Source: CAZCZR01 sp964503455
GTDB lineage: Bacteria; Bacillota; Clostridia; UBA1381
Length of the DNA stretch: 6,053 nt
Direction: 5' to 3'
NCBI GenBank assembly: GCA_964503455.1
Contig: CAZCZR010000086.1
Span: 1 to 6,053, forward strand
Numbering within the stretch: the stretch's first letter is position 1; the number at the start of each line of letters is the position of its first letter. Below the pieces are notes generated by a model, which was given only the letters and a program-made list of their open reading frames with translations, had not been told where the DNA came from and made no database searches. The position numbers and the translations under genes were made by a program. Below, one piece after another: positions 5,733 through 6,053 of the stretch.

Positions 5733-5769
5733 AAAAACGGCTGCGGGAATGAATCTCGCAGCCGTTTTT
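5733..5769. terminator. Bidirectional intrinsic terminator between gdhA and the convergent ABC exporter gene
   Basis: AAAAACGGCTGCG (5733-5745) pairs perfectly with CGCAGCCGTTTTT (5757-5769). Two further pairs (G-T and G-C) close the loop AATGAAT. With A5 on the left and T5 on the right, it provides a T run on either strand. It therefore serves gdhA on the + strand and the ABC gene on the - strand, whose stop is 34 bp away. Confidence 0.92.
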
Positions 5770-5802
5770 GTATGCGCCCTCGCGGTTATTGGAATCGCTT
5801 AG

Positions 5803-6053
5803 CTATTCCAGCTCGAACGCGCCGGTATAAAGCTGATAGTATGTGCCCTTGTCGGCGATCAGCTTTTCATGGGAACCGCGCTCGATAATTCTGCCGCTAT
5901 CCAATACCATAATCACATCCGAGTTGCGTATCGTGGACAGACGGTGCGCGATGACAAAGGAGGTGCGCCCCTTCATCAGCGCGTCCATGCCTTCCTGAAC
6001 GATTCGCTCTGTGCGCGTATCTATTGAGCTTGTCGCCTCATCCAAAACCATGC
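5803..6053 (-). CDS. ABC exporter, C-terminal end of the nucleotide-binding domain (5' end outside window)
   Basis: The minus-strand frame is open to the right edge and ends at TAG (5803-5805), giving 82 full residues plus a partial codon. The ATG at 6049-6051 is internal, because it begins in the middle of the Walker B strand. Visible motifs in order are the end of Walker B with the catalytic glutamate (MVLDEA; D4, E5), the D-loop SSID (8-11), the switch histidine H36 in AHRLST, and the closing strand VIMVLDSGRIIERGSHEKLI. The last residues, YYQLYTGAFELE, are typical of clostridial fused membrane-plus-ATPase exporters of the MsbA/LmrA/BmrCD type, so the missing upstream part should hold six membrane helices, Walker A and the signature motif. 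The key residues here are intact, so this half-site is not degenerate in the visible part. The substrate is unknown; such genes often come in pairs, which would lie beyond the right edge. It is convergent with gdhA and shares its terminator. Confidence 0.95.
   Translation of the reverse strand, partial: MVLDEATSSIDTRTERIVQEGMDALMKGRTSFVIAHRLSTIRNSDVIMVLDSGRIIERGSHEKLIADKGTYYQLYTGAFELE

Noticed and set aside
6049..6051. ATG as start of a small 82-residue protein
   Set aside because: It falls in the middle of the Walker B strand of an ABC ATPase, so the gene must continue beyond the window.

Overview
The window looks like chromosomal sequence from a gut-type member of the Clostridia (Bacillota) with moderate GC content. 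The support is circumstantial: strong AGGAGG ribosome binding sites, one TTG start, vegetative promoters of the TTGxxx-17 bp-TGATAYAAT type, intrinsic terminators behind most units, and proteins of clostridial character (MATE exporter, hexameric glutamate dehydrogenase, ABC exporter ending in GAFELE, stalk-repeat secreted protein). No mobile element, CRISPR array, tRNA or rRNA was recognised.

Layout. (1) 1-470: C-terminal end of a beta-rich, probably surface or secreted protein on the + strand, followed by a strong terminator. (2) 568-3540: one self-contained transcription unit with promoter, a MATE-family efflux pump (TTG start at 632), then 26 bp later a secreted 492-residue protein with two stalk-type repeats (start at 1993, not further upstream), then a terminator. 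(3) 3561-4144: a monocistronic unit with its own promoter, coding for a small three-helix membrane protein of unknown function, followed by a probable terminator. (4) 4014-4366: a 353-bp gap that holds this terminator, an AT-rich block, a strong promoter and a leader of about 135 nt with several well-formed helices. (5) 4367-5713: NADP-type glutamate dehydrogenase gdhA. (6) 5733-5769: a bidirectional terminator shared with a convergent gene. (7) 5803-6053, minus strand: the last 82 residues of an ABC exporter, cut by the window edge.

The genes do not form one pathway. MATE plus the stalk protein form an envelope operon, gdhA is central nitrogen assimilation, and the ABC exporter is another envelope transporter. 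The most interesting item is the gdhA leader: its helices suggest a cis-regulatory RNA, and I could not match it by eye to a known riboswitch class. The gdhA gene also uses AGA for nearly every arginine, unlike its neighbours, which fits high expression.
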